64,000 nt of DNA from Algibacter mikhailovii (lineage in GTDB: Bacteria > Bacteroidota > Bacteroidia > Flavobacteriales > Flavobacteriaceae). Made by a program: the position numbers and the translations under genes. The stretch covers positions 126,575 to 190,574 of the forward strand of contig NZ_BMWZ01000001.1 in NCBI RefSeq assembly GCF_014651495.1. The letters are read 5' to 3'. This document shows, in pieces, positions 49,006-57,541 of this stretch. Each line of letters begins with the position of its first letter. The first letter of the stretch is position 1. Below the pieces are notes generated by a model. The model had not been told where the DNA came from. It searched no databases and saw only the letters and a list, made by a program, of their open reading frames with translations.

Positions 49006-50166
49006 ATGAAGGTTGAAATTAATGCGGAAACAACGGCATTATTAGAAATAGATAATAACATTGATGCTTTAGTCAAGCAAATAGAATTATTAAGTTATGT
49101 TAATCCCGTAAATATCGAGGAAGAAAAAGAACGCTTTTTTTCTTCCAAATATTTAAAAGCGCCCGTTTTTAAATATCCTGATATCAACTTTGATAAGTTT
49201 AAACTCCATAGAAAACTATTTACACAACCTATAGAGCGTATTGAGGATCCCTTAATTAAGGATCTGTATGAAGACATCATTTATGCCTACTCGGGTTTAA
49301 TTCAATGTATAGAAACCATAGGTGATGGTAAAAAGTTTTACTATAATTGTCTGCATTGTTTTGGTACACCTACCGAAAAGGACGTTGAGAATGCTAAGTT
49401 TATTTTGCATTTTGAGGATGAAGATAAACAAGCGGCTAAATTTCAACCAAAATATTCAGCTGAGGAATCGGAAGTGTTTTTTAAACGTTTTTCAGAAAAC
49501 TTTGCGTTTAATTATGAGATAAAACATTCTGATAAGATATCGGCTATAGCCATGGTTTTGAATAATATAAAAACCTTGGTGCTCAACACAAATCACACGT
49601 TTTCAGATAATGAAATTGCCGTTTTAACCAATCATGAAATTGGCGTACATATGGTAACTACCATGAATGGCTTATTACATCCATTAAAGATATTTTCTCA
49701 TGGGTTTCCTAACAATGAAGAAACACAAGAAGGATTGGCTGTATTTGCGGAGTATATGAGTAATAATTTAACAGTAAATCGATTAAAGGAATTGGCCTAT
49801 CGGGTCATAGCAGTAGACAGTTTGGCCAAAGGTTACACGTTTTCAAGAACGTTCAGGATGTTACATAATCAGTACGATCTAGATCGAGAAGCTGCCTTTT
49901 ACATCACTGTTCGTGCACATAGAGGTGGCGGCTTTACAAAAGATTATTTGTATTTAACCGGTCTTAAAAAAGTGTATGATTATTACCACGAAGACAAAGA
50001 TTTAAGTTTGCTGCTCACAGGAAAAGTGACTTTGGAATATGCTGACGAAATAAAGGCCTTAATCAGTAAAGGACTTGCGGTGCCATCAAAACATATAACT
50101 AGTGCCTATTCTGAGAATAAAAACACAAATAAAAAGGTGGATTTTATTTTAAGGAGTTTGAAGTAG
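49006..50166 (+). CDS. DUF1704/QEGLA-motif metallopeptidase-like protein (MATCAP-related family)
   Basis: 386 aa. The zinc motif HEIGVH (His210, Glu211, His215) and the name-giving QEGLA (241-245, where the Glu is a likely third ligand) are both intact. Databases call it flavohemoglobin expression-modulating QEGLA motif protein. The same DUF1704 fold occurs in the vertebrate tubulin tyrosine carboxypeptidase MATCAP/KIAA0895L. A carboxypeptidase acting on a C-terminal amino acid is thus plausible. Its last ~86 codons are duplicated at 50999-51256 (separate entry). Last gene of the ATP-grasp operon. Confidence 0.87.
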   Translation: MKVEINAETTALLEIDNNIDALVKQIELLSYVNPVNIEEEKERFFSSKYLKAPVFKYPDINFDKFKLHRKLFTQPIERIEDPLIKDLYEDIIYAYSGLIQCIETIGDGKKFYYNCLHCFGTPTEKDVENAKFILHFEDEDKQAAKFQPKYSAEESEVFFKRFSENFAFNYEIKHSDKISAIAMVLNNIKTLVLNTNHTFSDNEIAVLTNHEIGVHMVTTMNGLLHPLKIFSHGFPNNEETQEGLAVFAEYMSNNLTVNRLKELAYRVIAVDSLAKGYTFSRTFRMLHNQYDLDREAAFYITVRAHRGGGFTKDYLYLTGLKKVYDYYHEDKDLSLLLTGKVTLEYADEIKALISKGLAVPSKHITSAYSENKNTNKKVDFILRSLK

Positions 50167-50190
50167 GTACTATTTTTTAGACGTCGTTTA
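49909..50190 (+). repeat. Left copy of a ~280 bp direct repeat (3' end of the QEGLA gene)
   Basis: This segment and 50999-51280 align without gaps at a constant offset of 1,090 bp. Between 50031 and 50166 only 10 of 136 bases differ; identity falls toward the 5' side and persists for about 24 bases past the stop (TTTTTAG.C.TCGTT.AAC). This copy is the functional 3' end of the gene. Confidence 0.85.
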
Positions 50191-50325
50191 ACGGTCTCGA
50201 CTATGATCTTGTTGCGTAAAATTAGTTATGATTTTCTGATATAATCAAAGGAAAGGAAAAACGATTTAGTTTCTAAGATACATGCAACCGGAATAAGCCA
50301 TACGCGCTATTATTAGGTGTTATTA

Positions 50326-50868
50326 CTATAGGGTTACTTGACTCCAATTTTCTCCTTTTTTTATTCTATGAATTTGTGTGTCAGAGACCCCAAAGCGTTT
50401 TGCAATCATACTAATCCTAGTTCTATTATTTTTTAATTGACGTTTAATGATTTTTACTTTCCCCTTGTTTAATTTTCCAATATTACGACTTCTTTTTTTT
50501 ATTATTTCTTTCCAATTTGGATTGTTAAACTGATGAAGTTCTTTTTCTCTTTTGGTTGCCCATTTAAGGTTTTCCACGTGATTGTCTGTTTTGTCGTAGT
50601 TCAGATGGATGACATAAATGCCGTCCTTTTGTTCAAGAAAATGTTGAGCCACAAGTTTGTGAACGTATCTGCTGGTCGATTTTCCGCTTTTTTGCTTTAG
50701 AGGGAGGTTTTGATATCCGTTGATAAATGATTTTTTGATTTCAAATTCGGTTTCTCCTTTACAGTTTAAAATGCGCCCGTAATTTGATATTTTGAACTGT
50801 TCATTTTCGGCAATTCCATCGTCAAACACTATGTTTTTCCATTCTTCATTCCAATATTTTTTTGTCAT
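50326..50868 (-). CDS. HNH endonuclease with NUMOD4 motif and C-terminal HTH (homing-type)
   Basis: 180 aa from the ATG at 50868; a TTG six codons earlier is possible. The NUMOD4 motif starts EEWKNIVF and contains FKISNYGRILN. The HNH core is YVHKLVAQHFL followed by VIHLNYDKTDNHVENLKWAT. The C-terminus IAKRFGVSDTQIHRIKKG is a helix-turn-helix DNA-reading module. Such free-standing endonucleases are selfish genes of phages and bacteria that cut a homologous allele and spread. It lies on the strand opposite to the gene it interrupts, between two copies of that gene's 3' end. Confidence 0.88.
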   Translation of the reverse strand: MTKKYWNEEWKNIVFDDGIAENEQFKISNYGRILNCKGETEFEIKKSFINGYQNLPLKQKSGKSTSRYVHKLVAQHFLEQKDGIYVIHLNYDKTDNHVENLKWATKREKELHQFNNPNWKEIIKKRSRNIGKLNKGKVKIIKRQLKNNRTRISMIAKRFGVSDTQIHRIKKGENWSQVTL

Positions 50869-50902
50869 AATTTCAGTTGTTCTCAAAATGTACTACGAAT
50901 TC

Positions 50903-50980
50903 AATGATATACGTCCGTTTTAATGACTGATACCAAGGCGTAAACGAAAATCGTTAATTTTTCTAAAAAAATCAAGTAAA
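50903..50980. repeat. Dispersed ~75 bp repeat, copy 1
   Basis: It begins AATGATATACGTCCGTTTTA and aligns, at roughly 65-70% by eye, with 60690-60767, which begins TATAATATACGTCTGTTTTT. In both places it lies just upstream of a minus-strand gene start. The core AATGATATACGTCTAT also occurs at 51286-51301 right of the second QEGLA fragment. Confidence 0.55.
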
Positions 50981-50998
50981 ACACCCTTAAATATCGTC

Positions 50999-51256
50999 GT
51001 AAATTCGCACACATGTAGCTGGTTTACAAAATGTTACTCGTGTTTGAGGAGGCTTAAAAAAGTAAATGATTATTACCAGAAGGGCAAAAATTTAAGTGTG
51101 CTTTGCACCGTTAAAGTAATTTTGGAATATGCCGACGAAATAAAGGCTTTAATCAGTAAAGGACTTGCGATGCCATCAAAACATATTACTGGTGGCTATT
51201 CTGAGAATAAAAACACCAATAAAAAGGTGGGTTTTATTTTAAGGCGTTGGAAGTAG
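50999..51256 (+). pseudogene. Displaced 3' fragment of the QEGLA gene (right copy of direct repeat)
   Basis: The frame is open and encodes 85 residues that align without gaps to the last 85 of the QEGLA protein. EYADEIKALISKGLA and SENKNTNKKV are identical in both. In the upstream part, conserved Gly and Thr positions have turned into Trp, Cys and Ser, showing relaxed selection. It lacks the zinc motif and has only a TTG (51044) as internal start. It is a non-functional relic of the original gene end, or of a tandem duplication. Confidence 0.85.
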
Positions 51257-51310
51257 TTAGGAGTTTTTAGGCTTCGTTAAACTTTAATGATATACGTCTA
51301 TTATTACAGG

Positions 51311-51886
51311 CTATGAATTTAATGGAAATGTTAATCCAACGGCAAAAGCACCAACGTACTGTTGAACATTGGGTTGAAAATAATAGGTTAATCCTAAATC
51401 AACATTATTGTTCTTTCCTAATTCTAGTCCTAGTGAAAAAGGAATATGATAAATCACCCCATTTTGGTCAATATTGTCATAAAATGTTAATGTTTCAAAT
51501 TTACCTATAGAAGTTCCAATTCCAATTTCCGCATAGGGTGCAACCCAAGGTATTGGAGCTCTAACTCTTGCTTTCCCCCCTAATAATAAAGCCTTTGATT
51601 CCGCCTTTTCAAAAGTGGGGTTGTTATTTAGATTTTTTCCGTTTGAACTTGTTAAAATTATACCCGCGTATGGTCTTAATTCAAACCAAGAGGTAACTTT
51701 TAGCACCAATTCTCCTTGTGCATAAAAACCGTCATCAGCTATATTATCAATACTATTATATGGCGCACTAAGGCCGTATCCAACTTGAACGTTTATTGAT
51801 TTATCCTTTATAAATTGCTGGGCATTAACAAAATATGATGATAGTATTAGTAGGACTAGTAAAGGTGTTTTTTGCTTAATATTCAT
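51311..51886 (-). CDS. Outer-membrane beta-barrel protein
   Basis: About 191 aa. Signal peptide MNIKQKTPLLVLLILSSYFV..NA precedes QQF; I choose the ATG at 51886 since the one at 51904 adds six residues ahead of the charged start. The mature part has amphipathic strands with Gly/Tyr turns (VQVGYGLSAPY, WVAPYAEIGIG, VDLGLTYYF) and ends VGLTFPLNS, typical of eight-stranded OmpW/OmpA-like barrels. No specific function recognised. It lies immediately after the repeat region. Confidence 0.8.
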   Translation of the reverse strand: MNIKQKTPLLVLLILSSYFVNAQQFIKDKSINVQVGYGLSAPYNSIDNIADDGFYAQGELVLKVTSWFELRPYAGIILTSSNGKNLNNNPTFEKAESKALLLGGKARVRAPIPWVAPYAEIGIGTSIGKFETLTFYDNIDQNGVIYHIPFSLGLELGKNNNVDLGLTYYFQPNVQQYVGAFAVGLTFPLNS

Positions 51887-52144
51887 AACAACAGTGATTT
51901 GCATTTAAGTTAGATTTGGTATACTAGAGGCTTAGCGAAATTCGATAAAATTTCTGACAAATTCAACTTTAAGCAGACTTTAATTATTCGAATATTTGCG
52001 CTATCAATTGATGTTTTTAGAGCATGGCCATTTTATGCTCTGAAAGCGTTTATAAATGTTAGATGCATAAGAAGACCTTTGCATGTGAATTGAGCATTTG
52101 CATCCTTTTAAGGCTTTCTAACCGAAATTACAGAAATTTGGGCA

Positions 52145-52576
52145 TTAGAGAAAAATAGTAATAGTGTTGCCTTCTAAATTGTATTGGTTACTAGTGACAA
52201 CCACATCTATAAGCTCACCAAAATCGCAACACGCGTTTGATTTAGGTGCAGAGGTGTTATATGAAAACTGGGTAATTACATTAGAATCGATTTCTATTTC
52301 GATAGAACCTTTTAAAGCTTTTTTTATTATTAAAAGTAAACCCGATTCTTCAATTATCGTAAAATCATTATTCTTTTTTGCCCCATCTCTTACTGTAATT
52401 TGTTCTAAGGCTATGTTGTTTTGTAGAATGATATTTTCTTTGGTGCTATTATCAATCAGATGGACTAAAACAGAGGGAGCGGCACATAGCACTGTTGAAC
52501 AGTCAGGTTTGCCATCGTTACTTTCGCAGCAACTAAGTACGATTATAATAACAAAAAAAAGTAGTCTTTTTATCAT
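52145..52576 (-). CDS. Hypothetical lipoprotein
   Basis: 143 aa. Signal sequence MIKRLLFFVIIIVLSCC with a lipobox Cys, then a Cys-rich mature part (CSTVLCAAPS, NACCDFGELIDVVV). No family recognised; related small lipoproteins with a CxxxxC pair after the lipobox are frequent in Flavobacteriia. The long open frame on the opposite strand (52164-52583) is a shadow: it lacks the signal peptide logic. Confidence 0.7.
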   Translation of the reverse strand: MIKRLLFFVIIIVLSCCESNDGKPDCSTVLCAAPSVLVHLIDNSTKENIILQNNIALEQITVRDGAKKNNDFTIIEESGLLLIIKKALKGSIEIEIDSNVITQFSYNTSAPKSNACCDFGELIDVVVTSNQYNLEGNTITIFL

Positions 52577-52861
52577 CTGTTAAATGGAGTTTATAACTAG
52601 ATGATATAATGTTGTTAAGGTTGCGTTGGGCATTTGGAGTTTTCGTATTATTCTTTAAACTTACTTTACAATTTAGTTTAGGGGCTTGTTTAGGAATTGT
52701 TAAGAGCTGAAGTTGAGCACTAAATATTTCCGATTAAAACAAAGCTAAAAATCGGATAGGATCCTTAAGCGTTGGTAAGAACAATCAAAAACTTATAATC
52801 TGTGTTATGTGCTGTATTAGCCTTAATTTCCAAATCCAATTAATCATAAATGATTTTAAGT
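52577..52861. other. 285 bp intergenic stretch, nothing recognised
   Basis: AT-rich, no supported open frame, RNA or hairpin. It lies between two minus-strand genes and should contain the promoter of the lipoprotein gene. Confidence 0.3.
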
Positions 52862-53641
52862 TCAAATGGATTTATAAATATCAACAAGAATTTTTGAAAC
52901 TTTAGACATTGTAGGGTCTTGTTCTTGAAGTGTATGTGGGCCTTCAATGGTGATTATTTCCCAATGCCTTGCTTTAGCTTTTTTGGGAGCGCTGGTGGTT
53001 CTCATATATCCGAATATAGACATGGCTTCAGTGGCAAGTATTATAGTGCCCTCTGTTTTAATGTCATTCACAATATCTACGCGTTCCAAATAGGATTTTA
53101 ACGGATGCTTTGACATTGTGGGAATAGGTTCTCGTAGTGCATCGGCAGTAATGAGCCATCCATCGCCATTTTCTTTAGCAGATTCCAATGCGATTCGTGC
53201 GACATCAGGTCCAAAAACATCCAAAGTGTTTTCCCCATGGTCAGCGGGGGCGCAATCAATATAAACTTGATGTTTAATTTTGTTTCCAATGCGGTCCACA
53301 ACTCCGGATATTACTGGTCCACCATAAGAGTGTGCTACCAAAATGATATTGTCTAGGTTGTGCCATTCTATGAAATTAACAATATCATTTATATGTGTGG
53401 ATATCCCCGTTTCTTTTGATAATAGGTGATTCTTTTCACCCAAACCAGTAAGCGTGGGATTGTAGACTTCATAACCTTTAGAAACAAGGTCCGCTTTGAG
53501 TAAATTCCACTGACCGCCCCATTGAAACGTGCCATGTACTAATACAAAAACAGGTTTGTCAACGTTCTCTTGTGAATACATATTGGGCGAATTAAGACAA
53601 ATGGTAATTAGGCATAGCAAAAAGATACGGATGGGCTTCAT
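52862..53641 (-). CDS. Secreted alpha/beta hydrolase (esterase family)
   Basis: 259 aa with a signal peptide (MKPIRIFLLCLITICLN..). HGTFQWGGQW at 36-45 gives the oxyanion region, and Ser105 in LVAHSYGG is the nucleophile. His in IEGPHTLQEQDP near residue 236 is the likely base. The pattern resembles the EstC/salicylate-esterase/hydroxynitrile-lyase-like hydrolases that act on small esters. Periplasmic or outer location is unusual for that group. Substrate unknown. Confidence 0.87.
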   Translation of the reverse strand: MKPIRIFLLCLITICLNSPNMYSQENVDKPVFVLVHGTFQWGGQWNLLKADLVSKGYEVYNPTLTGLGEKNHLLSKETGISTHINDIVNFIEWHNLDNIILVAHSYGGPVISGVVDRIGNKIKHQVYIDCAPADHGENTLDVFGPDVARIALESAKENGDGWLITADALREPIPTMSKHPLKSYLERVDIVNDIKTEGTIILATEAMSIFGYMRTTSAPKKAKARHWEIITIEGPHTLQEQDPTMSKVSKILVDIYKSI

Positions 53642-53870
53642 AATACATGTGATTATTTTAATGTTTTAATAGCATATAATGGTTTGTCATTTTAATGTTT
53701 CCATTTATACGATGATTTTCCGAATACAAACTGGTAGCAAGAAAATGAGAAACTAACATTGTTTTAGTTAAAACTAACCATTTTTTAAATACCGCGTTGT
53801 AAAACTTTATATAATTATGTGTCCTTTTTCTTTTTTTTGTAATTTACACAGAATCTTAGACTCAAATAAA

Positions 53871-54869
53871 ATGATAAAAAAATTACTTTTTATTGCATTA
53901 ATCAGTAGTGGTTTAGTGCAATCGCAAACTTTTAATGTAGATGGTATTAATTATGAAGTAATCTCTGGAACTGAAGTAAAAGTCTTAGCTTCTAATGTTA
54001 CAGGAGCTCTGGTCATACCTGAAAAGGTTAGAAATAGTTCTATAGATTATACCGTAACCATCATTGAAAATGCTGCATTTAACGGGCAGTTTGGTTTAGA
54101 ATCAGTCGAAATCCCGAACACCGTAACGTCTATTGGAGCCAATGCATTTGATGGTTGTTTTTCAATGAATTCCTTGAAAATTGGAAACTCGGTTGCTTCT
54201 ATTGGAACCTTTGCTTTTCAGTCTTGTTCATCATTAACAACTATAGATTTGCCCGGTTCTTTGCAAATAATTGCTAATAATGCATTTCAATATTGTACTA
54301 GTTTGTTGTCTATAATAATTCCAAATTCAGTAGAAACTATTGGTGATTCTGCATTTTATGGTTGTGATGACTTAGCCTCTATTTCTATAGGGAACTCAGT
54401 AACTGCTATAGGCGAAAATGCCTTCGGTTATCAACTGTCAAATTCGACTTTAACTTCAGTAAATTGCTCAATACCATCACCTCTAATTATAAATCCTAAT
54501 GTTTTCAGTAATAGAGTTCTTGGCTCATGCAGTCTAAACGTAAGCGCTGGCAGTTTAAGTGCATATGAAAACGCAGATGTTTGGAAAGACTTTAACCCAA
54601 TAAATGGCACATTAAGTAATGAAAACATCGATATTATAGACGAATTGAAGATTTATCCTAATCCAACTCAAAACGTATTATTTATTGAGGTAAGAAACGT
54701 TAATAATGCGAAGATTGAAGTTTATGACATGTTAGGAAAAGCACAATTAAACCAGTTGCTATATGATGGAGTTAATACTCTTAATACGGAAGAATTATCA
54801 AGAGGTATTTATTTGTTTAGATTGATTTCAGATGAAGGAACAATATCAAGAAAAATTGTTAAGAATTAA
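53871..54869 (+). CDS. Secreted leucine-rich repeat (BspA-type) protein with T9SS sorting domain
   Basis: 332 aa from the ATG at 53871, which starts the signal peptide MIKKLLFIALISSGLVQS; an ATG at 53817 would add 18 non-signal residues. Residues ~60-210 contain four to six BspA-like LRR_5 repeats (VEIPNTVTSIGANAFDGC, IIIPNSVETIGDSAFYGC). The last ~75 residues are a type A Por secretion C-terminal domain (YPNPTQNVLFIE, ending SRKIVKN), cleaved and anchored by the type IX system. Likely a surface adhesin or binding protein. It is the only plus-strand gene in this part. Confidence 0.9.
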   Translation: MIKKLLFIALISSGLVQSQTFNVDGINYEVISGTEVKVLASNVTGALVIPEKVRNSSIDYTVTIIENAAFNGQFGLESVEIPNTVTSIGANAFDGCFSMNSLKIGNSVASIGTFAFQSCSSLTTIDLPGSLQIIANNAFQYCTSLLSIIIPNSVETIGDSAFYGCDDLASISIGNSVTAIGENAFGYQLSNSTLTSVNCSIPSPLIINPNVFSNRVLGSCSLNVSAGSLSAYENADVWKDFNPINGTLSNENIDIIDELKIYPNPTQNVLFIEVRNVNNAKIEVYDMLGKAQLNQLLYDGVNTLNTEELSRGIYLFRLISDEGTISRKIVKN

Positions 54870-55089
54870 ATGGTATTTATTTTAACCAAACATTTTGTTG
54901 TAACCTTATAATTCATGATTATATTTGAGAAAAATCGCAATATATTCATGAATATAAAATGATGGTTTATATTCTTTCTTAATGTTTTAAAACGTGTTTT
55001 AGCTACTAAAACCCTAATAGAAAACGCAAATAAATGATTAGAAGTAGGGGCGACTAAGTACTTGTTATTATGGCCATTAATGACAATAG

Positions 55090-57111
55090 TTAATTTTGTG
55101 AGACTCGATCAAGAAGTACAAGATTGCCATTTAAATCTCGATGTACCTTGGCTTTCCATATTTCATTGTTATCTAACTGAAAGATTACTTCATAATTTAA
55201 TCCTTTTACAACTTGCTTCTTAGAGCTAAGTATACGATTGAGTTTGGATGTTGTATTCATCTCACCTAAAACAAAGGTGACAATGTCTTTTATGTCTTTA
55301 TCGATTTCAACAACGTTCCAACCTCCTGCTAAATGTTTATCATGGTCTTTCTTAGCTTTACCAAGCGGAAAATGCCTCCCTTCAAAAACGGTACCTGAAA
55401 TTTCAATATCTTTTAATTTTTCAGCACCAAATGTGTAAGGGTTTTGCTTCATAATAGTAAAATTTGCGGTTTTACCTGCCTTAATACTGCCTAACTCATT
55501 TTCCTTTTGCCAAGAGAATGCTGCATCTATGGTAATTGCTTTTAAAGCACCATGTAATGATGCCCCCATTTCTGGTTTAATTGCCTTTCCGCTACCATTA
55601 GAAATCCTAGTAACCGCACACCAAGCTAAATATAGAGGATCTGAAGGCGCCATAGGTAAATCTGAATGTAAAGAAAAAGATACACCTAGATCTTCTACTT
55701 CTTTTAGTCTTACCATAGCTTCAGCGCGTTTAGGCCCCAAACCTATCTCTGAGAATTTTTCAGAAAAACCAGTCACATAGTATGGATTTGCAGAAACAAT
55801 ACAACCCAAATCTGCTAGTTTTTTTACTTGTTCTGGTGTGGAATTAGCAAAATGAATAATTACTGTACGATGATCCTTTCTCGGATTTTCCTTCATTCTT
55901 CGTTCAATGGTATTGAGAACTACTTGTAAGCCTTCATCGCCATTTACATGAATATGCAGTTGATAACCAGCGTCCCAAAATAATTTAGTGCCTTTTTCAA
56001 GTAATTCAGGCTCAAGCATCCATGCGCCTTCGTGCCCATCTAAATACCCGTCTTTCATTTGCATTAATTGAGAAATGATGGCACCATCTGCCAAAAACTT
56101 CACTTGTTTTCTAAAGAATGTTAATTTACCTGAATCAGGAAACAAAGAATACATCTCATCTAAATGCTCTAATGTTTCATCTCCATATTTTGTGTAATTG
56201 GTATTGCCTTCATAAATGAAATAGGAATACATGGGTGTTTCAGGGCTTCCTAATACTTCTCTATATATAGCGGCAGCTTCTTCATTTACAAAAGCACCGG
56301 GTTCGTTGTAGGCCGTAACTCCATTGCCATGAAGCATTTTTACCATTTGCTTAATCCCAAAGCGCATACGCTCTGGCGTTGCCAAGTCTGAAACAATTTT
56401 GGGTAACAAATACATTATGGCCCCATTTTCAAAAAAATGCCCTTCATCAAGATTAATCTGAGCTTGTGCCATTGCTGAAGCTTTTTCTACATCTTCTATG
56501 CTAATGTTATATTTTTCTAAGAAGGGTGTATTAACAAAGAACTCATGAGCAGATCGATGCCAAACTCCTATAGGTACTACTGTACTGATGGCATCTAAAT
56601 CCTTTTTATTGATTTTACCATGAAAAAAATTGTTATAACCCCATGTAAAGAAGGTGATTTCTGGATTCTTATGCTTGGCAATCTCAGTTTTCAATGCTTC
56701 TATATAAGCATCATGGTCTTTGGCTGCTGGCCAGGTTTTATCCGGTAGTTCCCAGTCCTCAGGGGCAATTACAGGAACGCTCAGGGTTAGCGCTCCAAGA
56801 AAAGGATGTAGATGTTGCTCAATTAAACCAGGAAACATAGTGTTGCCCTTAAGATCAAAATCAGATGGGTTCGGGTAATTATTTTTTGCTGCTTCTAAAT
56901 CACCTGTATAGACAATTTTATCACCTTCCGTTACTACGGCTTCAACTGTACTGCCAGCAGGACCTTCCATTGTTACAATAGTACCATTATGGTAAAGTAT
57001 AGTATGGTTTGATACTTTATCTGTGACATCACTTAGGGGCTCCCTAGGTTCGTTTTTGCAGGAAGTAAAAATGAGTAACAAACTAAGGAATAAAGAAATT
57101 CTTGGTTTCAT
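55090..57111 (-). CDS. YtcJ-like amidohydrolase, lipoprotein
   Basis: 673 aa. Lipobox LLLIFTSCK, so membrane-anchored outside the cytoplasm. Amidohydrolase_3 family: TMFPGLIEQHLHPFLG holds the first metal His pair (HLH), HVNGDEG and later SLHSDLPMAPSDP supply further ligands. C-terminal AGKTANFTIMKQNPY is the usual end of the composite beta domain. About 100 additional residues follow (to LDRVSQN). YtcJ-like enzymes hydrolyse exocyclic amide or related bonds; the natural substrate is unknown. Confidence 0.89.
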   Translation of the reverse strand: MKPRISLFLSLLLIFTSCKNEPREPLSDVTDKVSNHTILYHNGTIVTMEGPAGSTVEAVVTEGDKIVYTGDLEAAKNNYPNPSDFDLKGNTMFPGLIEQHLHPFLGALTLSVPVIAPEDWELPDKTWPAAKDHDAYIEALKTEIAKHKNPEITFFTWGYNNFFHGKINKKDLDAISTVVPIGVWHRSAHEFFVNTPFLEKYNISIEDVEKASAMAQAQINLDEGHFFENGAIMYLLPKIVSDLATPERMRFGIKQMVKMLHGNGVTAYNEPGAFVNEEAAAIYREVLGSPETPMYSYFIYEGNTNYTKYGDETLEHLDEMYSLFPDSGKLTFFRKQVKFLADGAIISQLMQMKDGYLDGHEGAWMLEPELLEKGTKLFWDAGYQLHIHVNGDEGLQVVLNTIERRMKENPRKDHRTVIIHFANSTPEQVKKLADLGCIVSANPYYVTGFSEKFSEIGLGPKRAEAMVRLKEVEDLGVSFSLHSDLPMAPSDPLYLAWCAVTRISNGSGKAIKPEMGASLHGALKAITIDAAFSWQKENELGSIKAGKTANFTIMKQNPYTFGAEKLKDIEISGTVFEGRHFPLGKAKKDHDKHLAGGWNVVEIDKDIKDIVTFVLGEMNTTSKLNRILSSKKQVVKGLNYEVIFQLDNNEIWKAKVHRDLNGNLVLLDRVSQN

Positions 57112-57541
57112 AATGATTTTATTGATTATTGCTAACGTTGCGATTTAACAACATTTTTAAAATTTGATTTAAATATAAGCTAATTTAGCTATAAAATCTA
57201 GTGTATACTTTTGTATTACAGTGGTTTATGTGTTTTATAAACTGCTTTCTTTGAATTCTTATAGAGACAATTGTCGCGTCTTGATATCTGGCTTGGGTTT
57301 AAATTGAAATTATATTTATGGTTTGTAATCCATATTAGAAGTTTTTATACCTAGGCTAAATGTAATTTTAGTTGTTTAAAAATTGAAAGTATAATATGGC
57401 ATGATCCACACTGCCCAAAGTTTGGCGTACATAAATCACATTTTTTTAAGTGATATACTAGGCAGTATACTATATACTTAGTAGCACTTAAATATTAAGA
57501 ACTGACCATGAATTAAATATCATATTATATGTTGATATTTA
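57112..57541. other. 430 bp intergenic stretch with a small hairpin
   Basis: No supported open frame. TATACT (57454-57459) and AGTATA (57464-57469) form a 6 bp hairpin with a 4-base loop, without a T run, and AAGTG/CACTT flank it (57449-57453 and 57485-57489). The promoter of the amidohydrolase gene should lie near 57112-57200. Nothing else recognised. Confidence 0.3.

Larger units (their letters stand above)
50192..50998. mobile_element. Putative homing-type insertion between duplicated gene ends
   Basis: About 0.8 kb separates the two copies of the QEGLA 3' end and contains only the HNH gene plus AT-rich flanks. On its right side (from 50903) it carries the dispersed motif ATATACGTC. No transposase, terminal inverted repeats or target-site duplication other than the long direct repeats are seen. 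I infer insertion of an element that supplied a substitute 3' end to its target, leaving the old end behind. Confidence 0.5.

Noticed and set aside
52164-52583. 139-codon plus-strand frame opposite the lipoprotein gene
   Set aside because: It is the antisense shadow of the lipoprotein gene, which has a lipobox signal peptide; the plus frame has no recognisable domain.
57449-57489. Nested inverted repeats as a possible terminator or attachment site
   Set aside because: The stem is only 6 bp and the T run is missing; AT-rich sequence gives such pairs by chance.
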